35,375 bases of DNA from Mesorhizobium metallidurans STM 2683 (GTDB taxonomy: Bacteria > Pseudomonadota > Alphaproteobacteria > Rhizobiales > Rhizobiaceae): NCBI RefSeq assembly GCF_000350085.1, contig NZ_CAUM01000131.1:1-35375 (forward strand). The letters are read 5' to 3'. The position numbers and the translations under genes are program-made. Numbering within the stretch: position 1 is the stretch's first letter; every line of letters begins with the position of its first letter. Below the pieces are notes generated by a model. It did no database searches. It was not told the origin of the DNA and was given only the letters and a program-made list of their open reading frames with translations. Shown here in pieces: positions 1 to 8,062 of this stretch.

Positions 1-19
1 GGATGAGGGGCGGCGCGGC

Positions 20-1249
20 ATGTCAAAAACCAAACGGCCAACACCTCAATGGCTAACCATCGTCGGCATCGGCGAGGACGGTTTAGCGGGTCTCGGCGAC
101 GAGGCCAAGCGGCGGATCGCCGGGGCCGAGTTCATCTTCGGCGGCAAGCGGCATCTAGCGCTGGTGGCTTCCGTCGCCAAGGGCGAGCCGCGCCCATGGC
201 CGGCTCCCTTCGATGCCGGGATGGCTGACGTGCTGGCGCTTGCCGGCCGGCGCGTCTGCGTGCTGGCCTCCGGCGATCCGTTCTTCCACGGTGTCGGCGT
301 CACCCTCGCCCGGCAGGTCGACGCGCAGGAGATGCACGTCATTCCGGCGCCCTCGGCCATTTCACTGGCTGCCGCCCGCCTCGGCTGGGCGCTGCAGGAC
401 ATCGAAACCATCTCCCTGCACGGCCGGCCGCTCGACCTGATCCGGCCCCTGCTGCACCCGGGCAACCGCATCCTTGCCCTGACCTCGGATGGCGACGCGC
501 CGGTGGCAATTGCGCGGCTGCTGACCGAACTTGACTTCGGCAGCTCAAGGCTGACGGTTCTTGAAGCGCTGGGCGGCCCGAACGAAAAGCTGCGGAGCGC
601 TCTGGCCAACGCTTTCGACCTCGAAAACAGCAACCCGCTCAACGTGCTCGCGATTGAAGTTGACACGGCTCCGGATGCACGAATCCTGCCGCTGACATCG
701 GGGCTGGCCGACCATTTGTTCGAGCATGACGGGCAGATTACCAAGCGCGAGATTCGCGCCATGACGTTGTCGGCATTAGCGCCCAGGCGCGGCGAACTGC
801 TATGGGACATCGGCGCCGGCTCGGGCTCGGTCGGCATCGAGTGGATGCTGGCGCACCCTTCCTTGCGCGCCATCGCCATCGAGGCCGAGCCGACCCGCGC
901 CGCCCGCATCGGCCGCAACGCCGCCGCCTGCGGCGTTCCCGGCCTCGTCATCGTCGAAGGTGCCGCGCCCAAGGCGCTGGCCAAGCTTGACCAGCCAGAT
1001 GCGATCTTCATCGGCGGCGGCGGCAGCGATACCGGCGTGCTGAGTGCGGCCATCAAGGCGCTGCCCTCCGGCGGCCGATTGGTCGCCAATGCCGTGACGC
1101 TGGAGATGGAGGCCCTGCTTCTCGCCCAGCACACCAAACTCGGCGGCGATCTGGCCCGCATAGCCATAATCCGCGCCTCGCCCGTCGGCTCGATGCAGGC
1201 CTGGCGGCCTGCCATGCCGGTCACCCAATGGAGCTGGGTGAAGCCTTGA
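20..1249 (+). CDS. cobL: Precorrin-6Y C5,15-methyltransferase (decarboxylating), CobL
   Basis: Bifunctional cytoplasmic enzyme of aerobic corrin synthesis. It methylates precorrin-6B at C5 and C15 and decarboxylates the C12 acetate side chain, giving precorrin-8. The 409 residues match the usual fused form. The N-terminal CbiE-like tetrapyrrole methylase domain (about 10-210) carries GIGEDGLAGLG and SGDPFFHGVG. The C-terminal CbiT-like Rossmann methyltransferase (about 230-405) carries the SAM motif DIGAGSGSVGIEW and later IFIGGGGS. It starts at an ATG 19 bases into the window, so the operon continues upstream of what is visible. Its TGA shares one base with the cobE ATG (TGATG), which implies translational coupling. 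The identification is very secure. Confidence 0.97.
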   Translation: MSKTKRPTPQWLTIVGIGEDGLAGLGDEAKRRIAGAEFIFGGKRHLALVASVAKGEPRPWPAPFDAGMADVLALAGRRVCVLASGDPFFHGVGVTLARQVDAQEMHVIPAPSAISLAAARLGWALQDIETISLHGRPLDLIRPLLHPGNRILALTSDGDAPVAIARLLTELDFGSSRLTVLEALGGPNEKLRSALANAFDLENSNPLNVLAIEVDTAPDARILPLTSGLADHLFEHDGQITKREIRAMTLSALAPRRGELLWDIGAGSGSVGIEWMLAHPSLRAIAIEAEPTRAARIGRNAAACGVPGLVIVEGAAPKALAKLDQPDAIFIGGGGSDTGVLSAAIKALPSGGRLVANAVTLEMEALLLAQHTKLGGDLARIAIIRASPVGSMQAWRPAMPVTQWSWVKP

Positions 1250-1791
1250 TGGTCGCGGGCATCGGCAGCCGGAAGGGCGTGAGCGCAGGCGAAGTGCTTG
1301 CGGCGGTGGAAACCGCGCTGGAAGCGCACGGCCTGGCGATGACTGCACTGTCTGCGTTGGCGACGACCGAATTCAAACGCAACGAAGAGGCCATTTTCGC
1401 TGTCGGTCGTGAACTCGGCCTCCCGGTCATAGTGGTTGATGTTGCTGGCTCCGAACCGTCGCTCCCCCTCACCCGGCCTCCGCTTCGCTCGGCCGACCAT
1501 TCCGGGGCGAGCCACGTGTCTCGCCCGTCCTTCGGACCCCCGAGCGAAGAGGAGATTGCCACCGCTGGCGCAAGCCTCTTCTCCCCAGCGGGGAGAAGGT
1601 GGCCCGAAGGGCCGGATGAGGAGGCCCCTTTGCTCAGCCATTCCGATCTCTCGCAGCGTCTTGCCGGCACACCCTCGGTATCCGAAGCCTCCGCCCTCGC
1701 AGCAGCCGGCGCCGGGGCGAAATTGCTCGGGCCGCGCACTGTGTTCGGCCCGGTCACCTGCGCCATCGCCATCAGCGGAGATACGCCATGA
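1249..1791 (+). CDS. cobE: Cobalamin biosynthesis protein CobE, carrying an in-frame repeat insertion
   Basis: CobE is the small protein related to the CbiG C-terminal domain. In the aerobic pathway it is needed for normal corrin synthesis, but its reaction is poorly defined. The N-terminus (MVAGIGSRKG, then EVLAAVETAL) and C-terminus (PSVSEASALAAAGAGAKLLG, then GPVTCAIA) are typical of the family. The 180-residue length exceeds the usual 120-140. The surplus, roughly residues 72-125, is low-complexity (Pro, Ser, Arg, Glu) and is encoded by a rhizobial palindromic repeat at 1462-1621 that keeps the frame open. I chose the ATG at 1249 because it overlaps the cobL stop; an in-frame ATG at 1228 would add seven residues. 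The stop overlaps the cobM start (ATGA). Whether the protein tolerates the insertion cannot be told from sequence. Confidence 0.88.
   Translation: MVAGIGSRKGVSAGEVLAAVETALEAHGLAMTALSALATTEFKRNEEAIFAVGRELGLPVIVVDVAGSEPSLPLTRPPLRSADHSGASHVSRPSFGPPSEEEIATAGASLFSPAGRRWPEGPDEEAPLLSHSDLSQRLAGTPSVSEASALAAAGAGAKLLGPRTVFGPVTCAIAISGDTP
1462..1621. repeat. Rhizobial palindromic repeat element inserted inside cobE
   Basis: The outer arms CCTCACCCGGCC (1467-1478) and GGCCGGATGAGG (1610-1621) are inverted with one mismatch. Near the right end are two perfect nested hairpins: CTTCTCCCC/GGGGAGAAG (1578-1586 with 1590-1598) and GGCCC/GGGCC around GAA (1601-1613). This composition is the pattern I associate with abundant intergenic palindromes in Mesorhizobium and related genomes. 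Here the element lies wholly within an open reading frame and contains no stop in the cobE frame. Exact insertion ends are uncertain by several bases. Confidence 0.8.
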
Positions 1792-2552
1792 CCGTTCATT
1801 TCATCGGCGCTGGTCCGGGCGCCGCCGACCTCATCACCTTGCGTGGCAGCCGACTGCTGGCCAGCTGTCCGGTCTGCCTCTATGCCGGCTCGATCGTCGC
1901 GCCGGAGCTGTTGCAGCACTGTGCGCCAAGGACAAAAATAATCGACACCGCGCCGATGTCGCTCGACGAGATCGAAGCGGAATATCTGGCCGCCCACAGG
2001 GACGGCCACGATGTCGCTCGCCTGCATTCCGGCGACCTCTCCGTCTGGAGCGCCGTGGCCGAGCAGATCCGCCGGCTGGAAAAGCACGCCATTCCCTACA
2101 CGCTGACACCGGGCGTGCCCTCCTTCGCCGCCGCCGCGGCAGCGCTGCGCCGCGAGCTGACCATTCCCGAAATCGCGCAAAGCCTGGTGCTGACCCGCAT
2201 CTCCGGGCGCGCGTCGAAGATGCCGCCCGGCGAGACGCTGGCCGGCTTCGGCCGCACCGGCGCCACGCTCGCCATTCATCTTGCCATCCACGCCATCGAC
2301 CGTGTCGTCGCCGAGCTGACGCCGCTCTATGGCGCCGATTGCCCGGTGGCGGTGGTCTTCCGCGCCTCATGGCCGGACGAGCGCGTGCTGACCGGCATGC
2401 TGGCGACGATCGAGGCGCAGCTCGCCGCCGATCCGATGGAGCGCACGGCGATCATCTTCGTCGGCCGCTCGCTGGCGGCGGAAGGGTTCGGCGAGAGTTC
2501 ACTTTACGACGCCCACTACCAGCGGCGTTTTCGCGGACGGGACGGATTGTGA
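1788..2552 (+). CDS. cobM: Precorrin-4 C11-methyltransferase, CobM
   Basis: SAM-dependent methylase that adds the C11 methyl group to precorrin-4, giving precorrin-5. The 254 residues are typical. The N-terminus VHFIGAGPGAADLITLRG carries the glycine-rich tetrapyrrole methylase motif. HSGDLSVWSA, YTLTPGVPSFAAAAA and the later VVFRASWPDE are characteristic of the CobM/CbiF branch. The ATG overlaps the cobE stop by four bases (ATGA), and the TGA overlaps the GTG start of cobA. It is therefore embedded in a translationally coupled chain of cob genes. Nothing looks damaged. Confidence 0.97.
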   Translation: MTVHFIGAGPGAADLITLRGSRLLASCPVCLYAGSIVAPELLQHCAPRTKIIDTAPMSLDEIEAEYLAAHRDGHDVARLHSGDLSVWSAVAEQIRRLEKHAIPYTLTPGVPSFAAAAAALRRELTIPEIAQSLVLTRISGRASKMPPGETLAGFGRTGATLAIHLAIHAIDRVVAELTPLYGADCPVAVVFRASWPDERVLTGMLATIEAQLAADPMERTAIIFVGRSLAAEGFGESSLYDAHYQRRFRGRDGL

Positions 2553-3361
2553 GCGGCAGTACCAAGGAAAACGGCGAAAGGCTCGAACAGGCGCTCGCGC
2601 GTCTGAACTTCAAGCCGCGTAGTCTGGGGCCGGGCCATGTCTGGCTGGCAGGCGCCGGCCCCGGCGATCCCGGCTGCCTGACGCTGGAAGTGCTGGCGGC
2701 GTTGGCAGAGGCGGATGCGCTGGTCTATGACGCGCTGGTCTCGCCCGATGTCGTTGCCGTCGCCGAGGGCGCCGAGCTGTTCTTTGCCGGCAAGCGCGGC
2801 GGCCGGCCATCGATGAAGCAGGACGACATCACCGCGCTGCTGGTGCGGCTGGCGCGCGAGGGCCGCCGTGTCGTCCGGCTGAAGGGCGGCGATCCCTATA
2901 TTTTCGGCCGTGGTGGCGAAGAGGCACTGGCGCTGGCCCGCCAAAATATCCCGTTCCGCGTCCTGCCCGGCCTGACCTCGGGCCTGAGCGCGCTTGCGGC
3001 TACGGGTATCCCGGCCACCATGCGCGGCATCAACAAGGCCGTCATCCTGGCGACCGGCCACGCCGCCGGCACCGATGACGATCTCGACTGGGCGGCGATC
3101 GCCCGCACCGGCCAGCCGGTCGTCGTCTATATGGGCATGGCCAATCTGCCTGTCATCGCTGCCTCCATGCTCGAAGGAGGTCTGGCGCCATCGACGCCCG
3201 CCGCGGTGATCGTCGCCGCCACGACGCCGCAGGAGCGCATCGTTGTCGCCACGCTCGCCACCATTGCCGAAGAGGCTGCGGTTGCCGGCTTGACCTCACC
3301 CGCGCTGATCGTCGTCGGCGGTATCGTTGCCATGCGCGCGGCACTGGCGGGCGAAGCATGA
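2549..3361 (+). CDS. cobA: Uroporphyrinogen-III C-methyltransferase, CobA
   Basis: Performs the two SAM-dependent methylations at C2 and C7 of uroporphyrinogen III that make precorrin-2, the entry step to B12 (and siroheme). The 270-residue protein is the stand-alone SUMT type without the CysG dehydrogenase/ferrochelatase domain. Diagnostic segments are VWLAGAGPGDPGCLTLEVL near residue 30, VRLKGGDPYIFGRGGEEA in the first third, and VLPGLTSGLSALAATGIP. The reading frame stays open far upstream, but the GTG at 2549 overlaps the cobM TGA as GTGA. It is the only start that fits the operon and leaves a short N-terminal extension typical of alphaproteobacterial forms. The stop overlaps the cobB ATG. 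Confidence 0.96.
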   Translation: MSGSTKENGERLEQALARLNFKPRSLGPGHVWLAGAGPGDPGCLTLEVLAALAEADALVYDALVSPDVVAVAEGAELFFAGKRGGRPSMKQDDITALLVRLAREGRRVVRLKGGDPYIFGRGGEEALALARQNIPFRVLPGLTSGLSALAATGIPATMRGINKAVILATGHAAGTDDDLDWAAIARTGQPVVVYMGMANLPVIAASMLEGGLAPSTPAAVIVAATTPQERIVVATLATIAEEAAVAGLTSPALIVVGGIVAMRAALAGEA

Positions 3362-4707
3362 CCCGCGCCATCATCATAGGCGCGCCGCGCTCCGGCTCGG
3401 GCAAGACCAGCGTCACCATCGGCATCTTGCGCGCGCTCGCCCGGCGCGGCTTGAAGGTGCGCGGCGCCAAGTCCGGCCCCGACTATATCGATCCCGGCTT
3501 CCACACCGCCGCCACAGGTCTGGACGGCGTCAATCTGGATAGCTGGGCGATGTCGCCTGCCTTGCTCAATGCACTGGCAGGCAACGCCACCGAGGATGCC
3601 GATTTCATCTTCCTCGAAAGCGCAATGGGCCTGTTCGACGGCATACCCGCTGCTCCAGGCCGCTCCGGCTCGGCCGCCGACCTCGCGCGGCTCTACGGCC
3701 TGCCGGTGCTGCTGGTGCTCGATGTTTCCGGCCAGTCGACCACGGCGGCAGCCGTCGCCAAGGGCTTTGCCACCTATGACCCCGACGTGCGCATGGCCGG
3801 CGTCGTGCTGAACCGGCTGGGCAGTGAACGCCACCGTCGGCTCTGCGGCGAAGCCATCGAAGCGATCGGCCTGCCGGTGGTCGGCGCGATCCTGCGCGAT
3901 CCCTCGCTGAACCTGCCGGAACGCCATCTCGGCCTCGTTCAGGCTGGCGAAAACCAGAACCTGATGGCCCATCTCGACCGCCTTGCCGACATGGTCGAAC
4001 AATCGCTCGACCTCGATGCCATCATGGCGCTGGCTGCACCATTCGCGCCGGCACCGGGCGATTTCGGCGATGCATTGCCGCCGCCCGGCCAGCGCATCGC
4101 CTTGGCGCAGGACGCCGCCTTTACCTTTCTCTATCCGCATGTCGCCACGCATTGGCGCAAGGCCGGCGCGGAAATCGTCCCGTTCTCGCCGCTCGCCGAC
4201 CAGGCGCCGGCCGCGGATTGCGACGTCTGCTGGCTGCCCGGCGGTTATCCCGAGCTTCATGCCGGGCGGCTCGCGAACGCCGCGAATTTCAGGGCAGGCA
4301 TGGGGGCGTTTTCGGCAACGAAACCGGTGCATGGCGAGTGCGGCGGCTTCATGGTGCTGGGCGAAACGCTGGAAGATGCCGAGGGCGAGGCACACAAAAT
4401 GCTCGGCCTGCTCGGCCACTCGACCAGCTTCGCCAAACGCAAGATGAATCTCGGCTATCGCGAGGCGCGGTTGCGCGCCGATTGCCCGCTGGGAGCCGAG
4501 GGCACGCTGATCCGCGGCCATGAATTCCACTATGCGCAGATGACCGCCACCGGCAATGACGAGCCGCTCGCCGATCTCGCCGACGGCCAGGGCAATCCGC
4601 TCGGCGCCTCGGGCTACCGGCGCGGCAAAGTCAGCGGCACCTTCTTCCATGCCATTGCGAGGGGGGCGAGCATGATCCCGAAAAGTGGGAACCGGTTTTC
4701 GGAATAG
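3358..4707 (+). CDS. cobB: Cobyrinate/hydrogenobyrinate a,c-diamide synthase, CobB
   Basis: ATP- and glutamine-dependent amidase that converts the a and c carboxylates of the corrin ring to amides. The N-terminal dethiobiotin-synthetase-like domain has the P-loop GAPRSGSGKTSVTIGIL (residues about 7-23) and GPDYIDPGFH. The C-terminal class I glutamine amidotransferase domain has CWLPGGYPELHA and the nucleophile Cys328 in HGECGGFMVLG. The normal family end is reached around GTFFHAIAR. The last residues, MIPKSGNRFSE, are translated from the palindromic repeat at 4668-4716, which also supplies the TAG stop. Translation starts at the ATG overlapping the cobA stop. The catalytic regions are intact, so I expect a working enzyme with an acquired tail. 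Confidence 0.95.
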   Translation: MTRAIIIGAPRSGSGKTSVTIGILRALARRGLKVRGAKSGPDYIDPGFHTAATGLDGVNLDSWAMSPALLNALAGNATEDADFIFLESAMGLFDGIPAAPGRSGSAADLARLYGLPVLLVLDVSGQSTTAAAVAKGFATYDPDVRMAGVVLNRLGSERHRRLCGEAIEAIGLPVVGAILRDPSLNLPERHLGLVQAGENQNLMAHLDRLADMVEQSLDLDAIMALAAPFAPAPGDFGDALPPPGQRIALAQDAAFTFLYPHVATHWRKAGAEIVPFSPLADQAPAADCDVCWLPGGYPELHAGRLANAANFRAGMGAFSATKPVHGECGGFMVLGETLEDAEGEAHKMLGLLGHSTSFAKRKMNLGYREARLRADCPLGAEGTLIRGHEFHYAQMTATGNDEPLADLADGQGNPLGASGYRRGKVSGTFFHAIARGASMIPKSGNRFSE

Positions 4708-4716
4708 ATCATGTTC
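4668..4716. repeat. 49-bp rhizobial palindrome at the cobB/cobS junction
   Basis: The outer arms GAGCATGATC (4668-4677) and GATCATGTTC (4707-4716) are inverted with one mismatch. The inner arms CCGAAAA (4678-4684) and TTTTCGG (4696-4702) are perfect. The same design recurs at 17674-17723, confirming a dispersed family. It encodes the CobB C-terminal tail and stop, and its right arm contains the ATG of cobS. Confidence 0.88.
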
Positions 4717-5484
4717 AAACTCCAGATCCCCTCACCCCGGCAGGCGCTCGACGACATCGCGCTCTGCCTCGTCTTCTTCACCCGTCTGCCGCTGCCGGTT
4801 TTCGACTTTCGTGACCGCAGCTTGGCCAGCGCCATCTGGGCAGCGCCCATTACCGGTCTCGCCGTCGCCCTGATTGGCGCCGTGGTCTACGCCGTCGGGA
4901 TAAAACTCGGCCTCGCCGCAGGCCCCGCTGCTGCCCTTTCCCTCGCCTCCACCCTGCTCGCCACCGGCTGCCTGCATGAGGACGGGCTTTCGGATGTCGC
5001 CGACGGCTTTGGCGGCGGCAAAACGCGTGAGAAAAAGCTGGAGATCATGCGCGATAGCCGCATCGGCGCTTACGGCGCTTGCGCGCTCGGCCTGTCGCTG
5101 CTGATCCGCTGGAGCGTGCTCTCGGAATTCGCCACATCAGCGCAAATGCTTTTCGCTCTCGTCGCAGCCCATGCCGGCTCGCGTGGCCTGCTGGGCGCCT
5201 TCATGCTTTTGTTGCCGCCAGCCCGCGGCGATGGCCTCTCGGCCGGTGCGGGCGCCGTCTCATCCGAAACTGCTGCTCTCGGCGCAGCACTTGGTGCGCT
5301 CGCGCTGCTGGCGCTTGGGATCGGTGGCGCGGTCGTCGCGCTTGTCCTGCTTGGCTTCCTGTTCGCAGCCTTTCGTGCGCTGTGCCTCAACCAGATCGGC
5401 GGCCAGACCGGCGATACGGTCGGCGCGCTGCAGCAGCTTGGCGAGATCGCCATCCTGCTCGTCGCTTCCGTTTCCCTATCCTGA
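4711..5484 (+). CDS. cobS: Adenosylcobinamide-GDP ribazoletransferase (cobalamin synthase), CobS/CobV
   Basis: Integral inner-membrane enzyme that joins adenosylcobinamide-GDP to alpha-ribazole (phosphate), the last assembly step of the nucleotide loop. The 257-residue protein has several hydrophobic segments, and the family motif CLHEDGLSDVADGFGGG lies near residues 87-103, followed by KLEIMRDSRIGAYG. The name is cobV in Pseudomonas denitrificans nomenclature. The first ATG lies inside the right arm of the palindromic repeat that ends cobB, three bases after the cobB stop. The N-terminal residues FKLQIPSPRQALDD look normal from about residue 8 onward, so the first few codons are repeat-derived. 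Confidence 0.95.
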   Translation: MFKLQIPSPRQALDDIALCLVFFTRLPLPVFDFRDRSLASAIWAAPITGLAVALIGAVVYAVGIKLGLAAGPAAALSLASTLLATGCLHEDGLSDVADGFGGGKTREKKLEIMRDSRIGAYGACALGLSLLIRWSVLSEFATSAQMLFALVAAHAGSRGLLGAFMLLLPPARGDGLSAGAGAVSSETAALGAALGALALLALGIGGAVVALVLLGFLFAAFRALCLNQIGGQTGDTVGALQQLGEIAILLVASVSLS

Positions 5485-5508
5485 CTCTCTTTCGGAGATT
5501 TTGCCCCC

Positions 5509-6519
5509 ATGCCCTTCAAATCGCTTGATGAACTGCGCGCGGCCTGCCTCGACTTGCCTGCCGGCAGCGACGCCGCGGCCAATGCCGTTGCCCGCCGCCA
5601 GGATACGCTGACCAAGCCGCAGGGCAGCCTCGGCCGGCTGGAAACCATAGCCGCCTGGCTGGCGCGCTGGCAGGGTCGCGACATGCCGAAGCTTGACCGC
5701 GTGAAAGTCTTCGTCTTTGCCGGCAACCATGGCGTCACCGCGCAGGGCGTGTCGGCCTTCCCCTCGGAAGTCACCGTGCAGATGGTGGCGAACTTCGCCG
5801 GCGGCGGTGCTGCCATCAACCAGCTTGCCCGCATCGCCGGCGCCGATCTCGACGTCATTCCTCTCGACCTTGATCACCCGACCGGGGACTTCACCCAAGA
5901 ACCGGCGATGGACGAAAAAGCCTTCCTCGCCGCCGTGTCGGCCGGCTACGGCGCCGTGACCGGAGATATCGACCTCGTCTGCTTCGGCGAGATGGGCATC
6001 GGCAACACCACGCCGGCGGCGGCCATTTCGGCCGGTCTGTTCGGCGGCGGCGCGGAAAAATGGACCGGGCGTGGCACCGGCGTCGACGATGCCGGCCTGA
6101 AGCGCAAGGTCACCGCCATCGAAGCCGGCCTGAAGCGCCATGCCGACGCGCTTGCCGACCCGCTGAAGATCGCGGCCACGCTTGGCGGGCGCGAACTCGC
6201 CGCCATTTTCGGCGCGACGCTGGCCGCGCGCCACAACAATGTGCCGGTGCTGCTCGACGGCTTCGTCTGCACCGCCGCCGCAGCACCCCTTGCAAGGCTG
6301 CACCTCACCGGCCTCGCCCACACCATTGCCGCCCATGTCTCGGCCGAATCCGGCCATCGCCGCCTGCTGGAGGCGCTCGGCCTGCCGCCGCTGCTCGATC
6401 TCGGCATGCGGCTCGGCGAAGGCTCCGGCGCCTGCCTCGCCGTCAACATCGTCCGCTCGGCGCTCGAATGCCACGCCCGCATGGCAAGCTTTGCGGAGGC
6501 CGGTGTGTCGGAGAAGTAA
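5509..6519 (+). CDS. cobT: Nicotinate-nucleotide--dimethylbenzimidazole phosphoribosyltransferase, CobT/CobU
   Basis: Transfers ribose phosphate from nicotinate mononucleotide to 5,6-dimethylbenzimidazole, making alpha-ribazole phosphate, the partner substrate for the preceding membrane synthase. The 336 residues are standard. Recognisable blocks are TKPQGSLGRLE near residue 36, VFAGNHGVTAQGVSAFPSEV, GEMGIGNTTPAAAI, and MRLGEGSGACLA with the likely catalytic Glu304. It begins 24 bases after cobS, behind a GGAG motif, and is the last gene of the cob run. A stem-loop follows immediately. The gene is called cobU in Pseudomonas denitrificans. Confidence 0.97.
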   Translation: MPFKSLDELRAACLDLPAGSDAAANAVARRQDTLTKPQGSLGRLETIAAWLARWQGRDMPKLDRVKVFVFAGNHGVTAQGVSAFPSEVTVQMVANFAGGGAAINQLARIAGADLDVIPLDLDHPTGDFTQEPAMDEKAFLAAVSAGYGAVTGDIDLVCFGEMGIGNTTPAAAISAGLFGGGAEKWTGRGTGVDDAGLKRKVTAIEAGLKRHADALADPLKIAATLGGRELAAIFGATLAARHNNVPVLLDGFVCTAAAAPLARLHLTGLAHTIAAHVSAESGHRRLLEALGLPPLLDLGMRLGEGSGACLAVNIVRSALECHARMASFAEAGVSEK

Positions 6520-6530
6520 ACGCAAAGCTT

Positions 6531-6558
6531 ACGTGAGACTGAAAAACCAGTCTCACGT
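6531..6558. terminator. Stem-loop between the cob operon and the muramidase gene
   Basis: A perfect 11-bp inverted repeat, ACGTGAGACTG (6531-6541) and CAGTCTCACGT (6548-6558), encloses a six-base A-rich loop. It sits between convergent genes and contains the stop codon of the muramidase gene. There is no strong T tract, so factor-independent termination is only possible. The left flank AAAGCTTACGTGAG is nearly repeated at 8594-8607. Confidence 0.6.
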
Positions 6559-7122
6559 TCTCACCCTGTTCCGGGTGTCGTAGCTGTTCTTTTTGTAGCC
6601 CTTGCCGTTGTAGCCCAAGGCGAAACCCGCCCAATCGTGGGCGCGCAGATTGTCGTCCAGCTTGTTGGTCTTGATGAAGCTGATCGACGCGGCGAGCTGC
6701 AGCTCCTCGTCGGCCATCATCGCCTCGACCATCGCCTGCACGCTGGCGTAGCCGGCCGCGGCAAAATTCTCGCCGAGCACCTGGCCGAGCCCCACGACGG
6801 ATTTGAGCGCGGCCGTCTCGTCGATCGCGCAGGCCTGCTTCAACCGCGGATAGCTGTCCCTGGGATAGGGCTTCTCGCCCCACTTCGCATAGGCCAACCC
6901 CTGCGCCACGGCCTCGGCGCGCTTGGCGCCGGAGAGATTGCGGAAAAACACATGCGGCTCGAACAGGATGATCGGCCTGCCCTGGGCGTCGAAGCCGTGG
7001 CCGCTGGTCTCGACGTCGAGGAAGGCGTGGATCTCGTCTTCGCCGACGCCGATCGCAGCACCCAGTTTCGGCAGGTCGAGGTCGTCCAGACGTTTCGCTG
7101 CGCCTTTGAATGAGGTGTTCAT
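6553..7122 (-). CDS. N-acetylmuramidase domain protein (DUF3380, phage endolysin type)
   Basis: Predicted peptidoglycan-cleaving muramidase of the DUF3380 family, found mostly in phage lysins and related bacterial genes. The conserved core AFLDVETSGHGFDAQGRPII (about residues 30-50) contains the presumed catalytic Glu, followed by LFEPHVFFR. Later blocks YPRLKQACAIDETAALKSVVGLGQVLGENF and FALGYNGKGYKKNSYD match the family. At 189 residues only the catalytic domain is present, with no peptidoglycan-binding domain and no clear signal peptide. The frame stays open upstream to 7278, but the ATG at 7122, with purine-rich GGCAGGGC just before it, fits the family start. It may be a prophage remnant; the neighbouring phage-like fragment supports that, but weakly. 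Confidence 0.85.
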   Translation of the reverse strand: MNTSFKGAAKRLDDLDLPKLGAAIGVGEDEIHAFLDVETSGHGFDAQGRPIILFEPHVFFRNLSGAKRAEAVAQGLAYAKWGEKPYPRDSYPRLKQACAIDETAALKSVVGLGQVLGENFAAAGYASVQAMVEAMMADEELQLAASISFIKTNKLDDNLRAHDWAGFALGYNGKGYKKNSYDTRNRVRT

Positions 7123-7295
7123 GCCCTGCCGCTCCACTGGTTGCGGGGCAGGATACGGCCGCTGGCGGGGTGTAGAGTTACGGCGGTTCCTTTCCGCCCT
7201 TGCGAGCAGGTTGAGGGGATTTACCCCCGTGATGGGGAAGAAATTGCGGGAAGAAAGTCTGAGCGAAATCTGGTCCAAGACGAGGGGGGACGGGG

Positions 7296-8060
7296 ATGGC
7301 TAGCAAATTACTGCTGTCGGTCTACAAGGCGATGCCGCCCGCAATTCAGAAGCACGCGGCGCTCTACAGAGAGGCGATGCTTACGGCCAGGCTCATGCGC
7401 ACCCGTTCAAGCGTGCGGGAGTGCAACGTTTGCGGGTATGTCGGGAATTTTAAAGCCTTTGGATTCCCGTCCCGGCTCGATGCGAGGTGCCCACAATGCA
7501 ACTCCCTGGAGCGCCACCGCCTTCTGAAGAAGTGGTTCGATGACAATAAAGAGCGTGTCGTGTCAAAAACCGCGCTACATTTCGCACCCGAGACGGCGGT
7601 GACCAGCTTCATCAAGCCTGTTGTTTCGAAATACGTCACGGCCGATCTTTACGCCTCGCTAGCCGAAATCGTGTTGAACATCGAGGCCATCGATCTGCCC
7701 GACAATTCCTTCGATCTGGTCATCTGCTCGCATGTGTTAGAGCATGTGGATGATCGGAAAGCGCTCCGGGAAATGCACCGGATTCTTACACCTGGCGGGA
7801 TCGCCCTCCTGATGACGCCGGTTATCGAAGGATGGCCGGAAACCTACGAAAACAGCGCCGTTGCCAGCCCGCAGGACCGGGCGCTGCATTACGGGCAGTT
7901 CGACCATGTGCGCTATTTCGGTTCCGACATCCGCGCCAGGATTGCGGATGCCGGGTTTGCATTGAGCGAATTCACTGCGGTCGAACCACACGTACACAAG
8001 CATGCGCTCACTCGCGGCGAAAAGGTGTTCGTGGCGTCCAAGCACGCCCAACAGACATGA
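7296..8060 (+). CDS. Class I SAM-dependent methyltransferase with N-terminal zinc ribbon
   Basis: 254 residues. An N-terminal Cys4 knuckle (Cys43, Cys46, Cys65, Cys68 in CNVCG and CPQC contexts) precedes a Methyltransf_11-type Rossmann domain. The domain shows IDLPDNSFDLVICSHVLEHV and a following REMHRILTPGGIALLMTP, the usual motif II/III region. The glycine-rich motif I is atypical: HFAPETAVTSFI replaces the D-x-G-x-G pattern. This combination occurs in methyltransferases of polysaccharide clusters, but no such cluster is visible here and the substrate is unknown. The gene stands alone, divergent from the muramidase. Its start is supported by a G-rich stretch (GGGGGACGGGG) just upstream. Confidence 0.85.
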   Translation: MASKLLLSVYKAMPPAIQKHAALYREAMLTARLMRTRSSVRECNVCGYVGNFKAFGFPSRLDARCPQCNSLERHRLLKKWFDDNKERVVSKTALHFAPETAVTSFIKPVVSKYVTADLYASLAEIVLNIEAIDLPDNSFDLVICSHVLEHVDDRKALREMHRILTPGGIALLMTPVIEGWPETYENSAVASPQDRALHYGQFDHVRYFGSDIRARIADAGFALSEFTAVEPHVHKHALTRGEKVFVASKHAQQT

Positions 8061-8062
8061 CC

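Noticed and set aside
1462..1621. Possibility that cobE is a pseudogene or a frameshifted fusion
   Set aside because: The frame is continuous with good family sequence on both sides and the usual overlaps with cobL and cobM.
46..1641. A 531-codon open frame antisense to cobL and cobE
   Set aside because: Its translation is Arg/Ala/Ser-rich without any domain, and it mirrors GC-rich codon bias of the real genes on the other strand.
3127..4650. A 507-codon open frame antisense to cobA/cobB
   Set aside because: The opposite strand holds a complete, motif-bearing CobB; the antisense frame has no recognisable fold.
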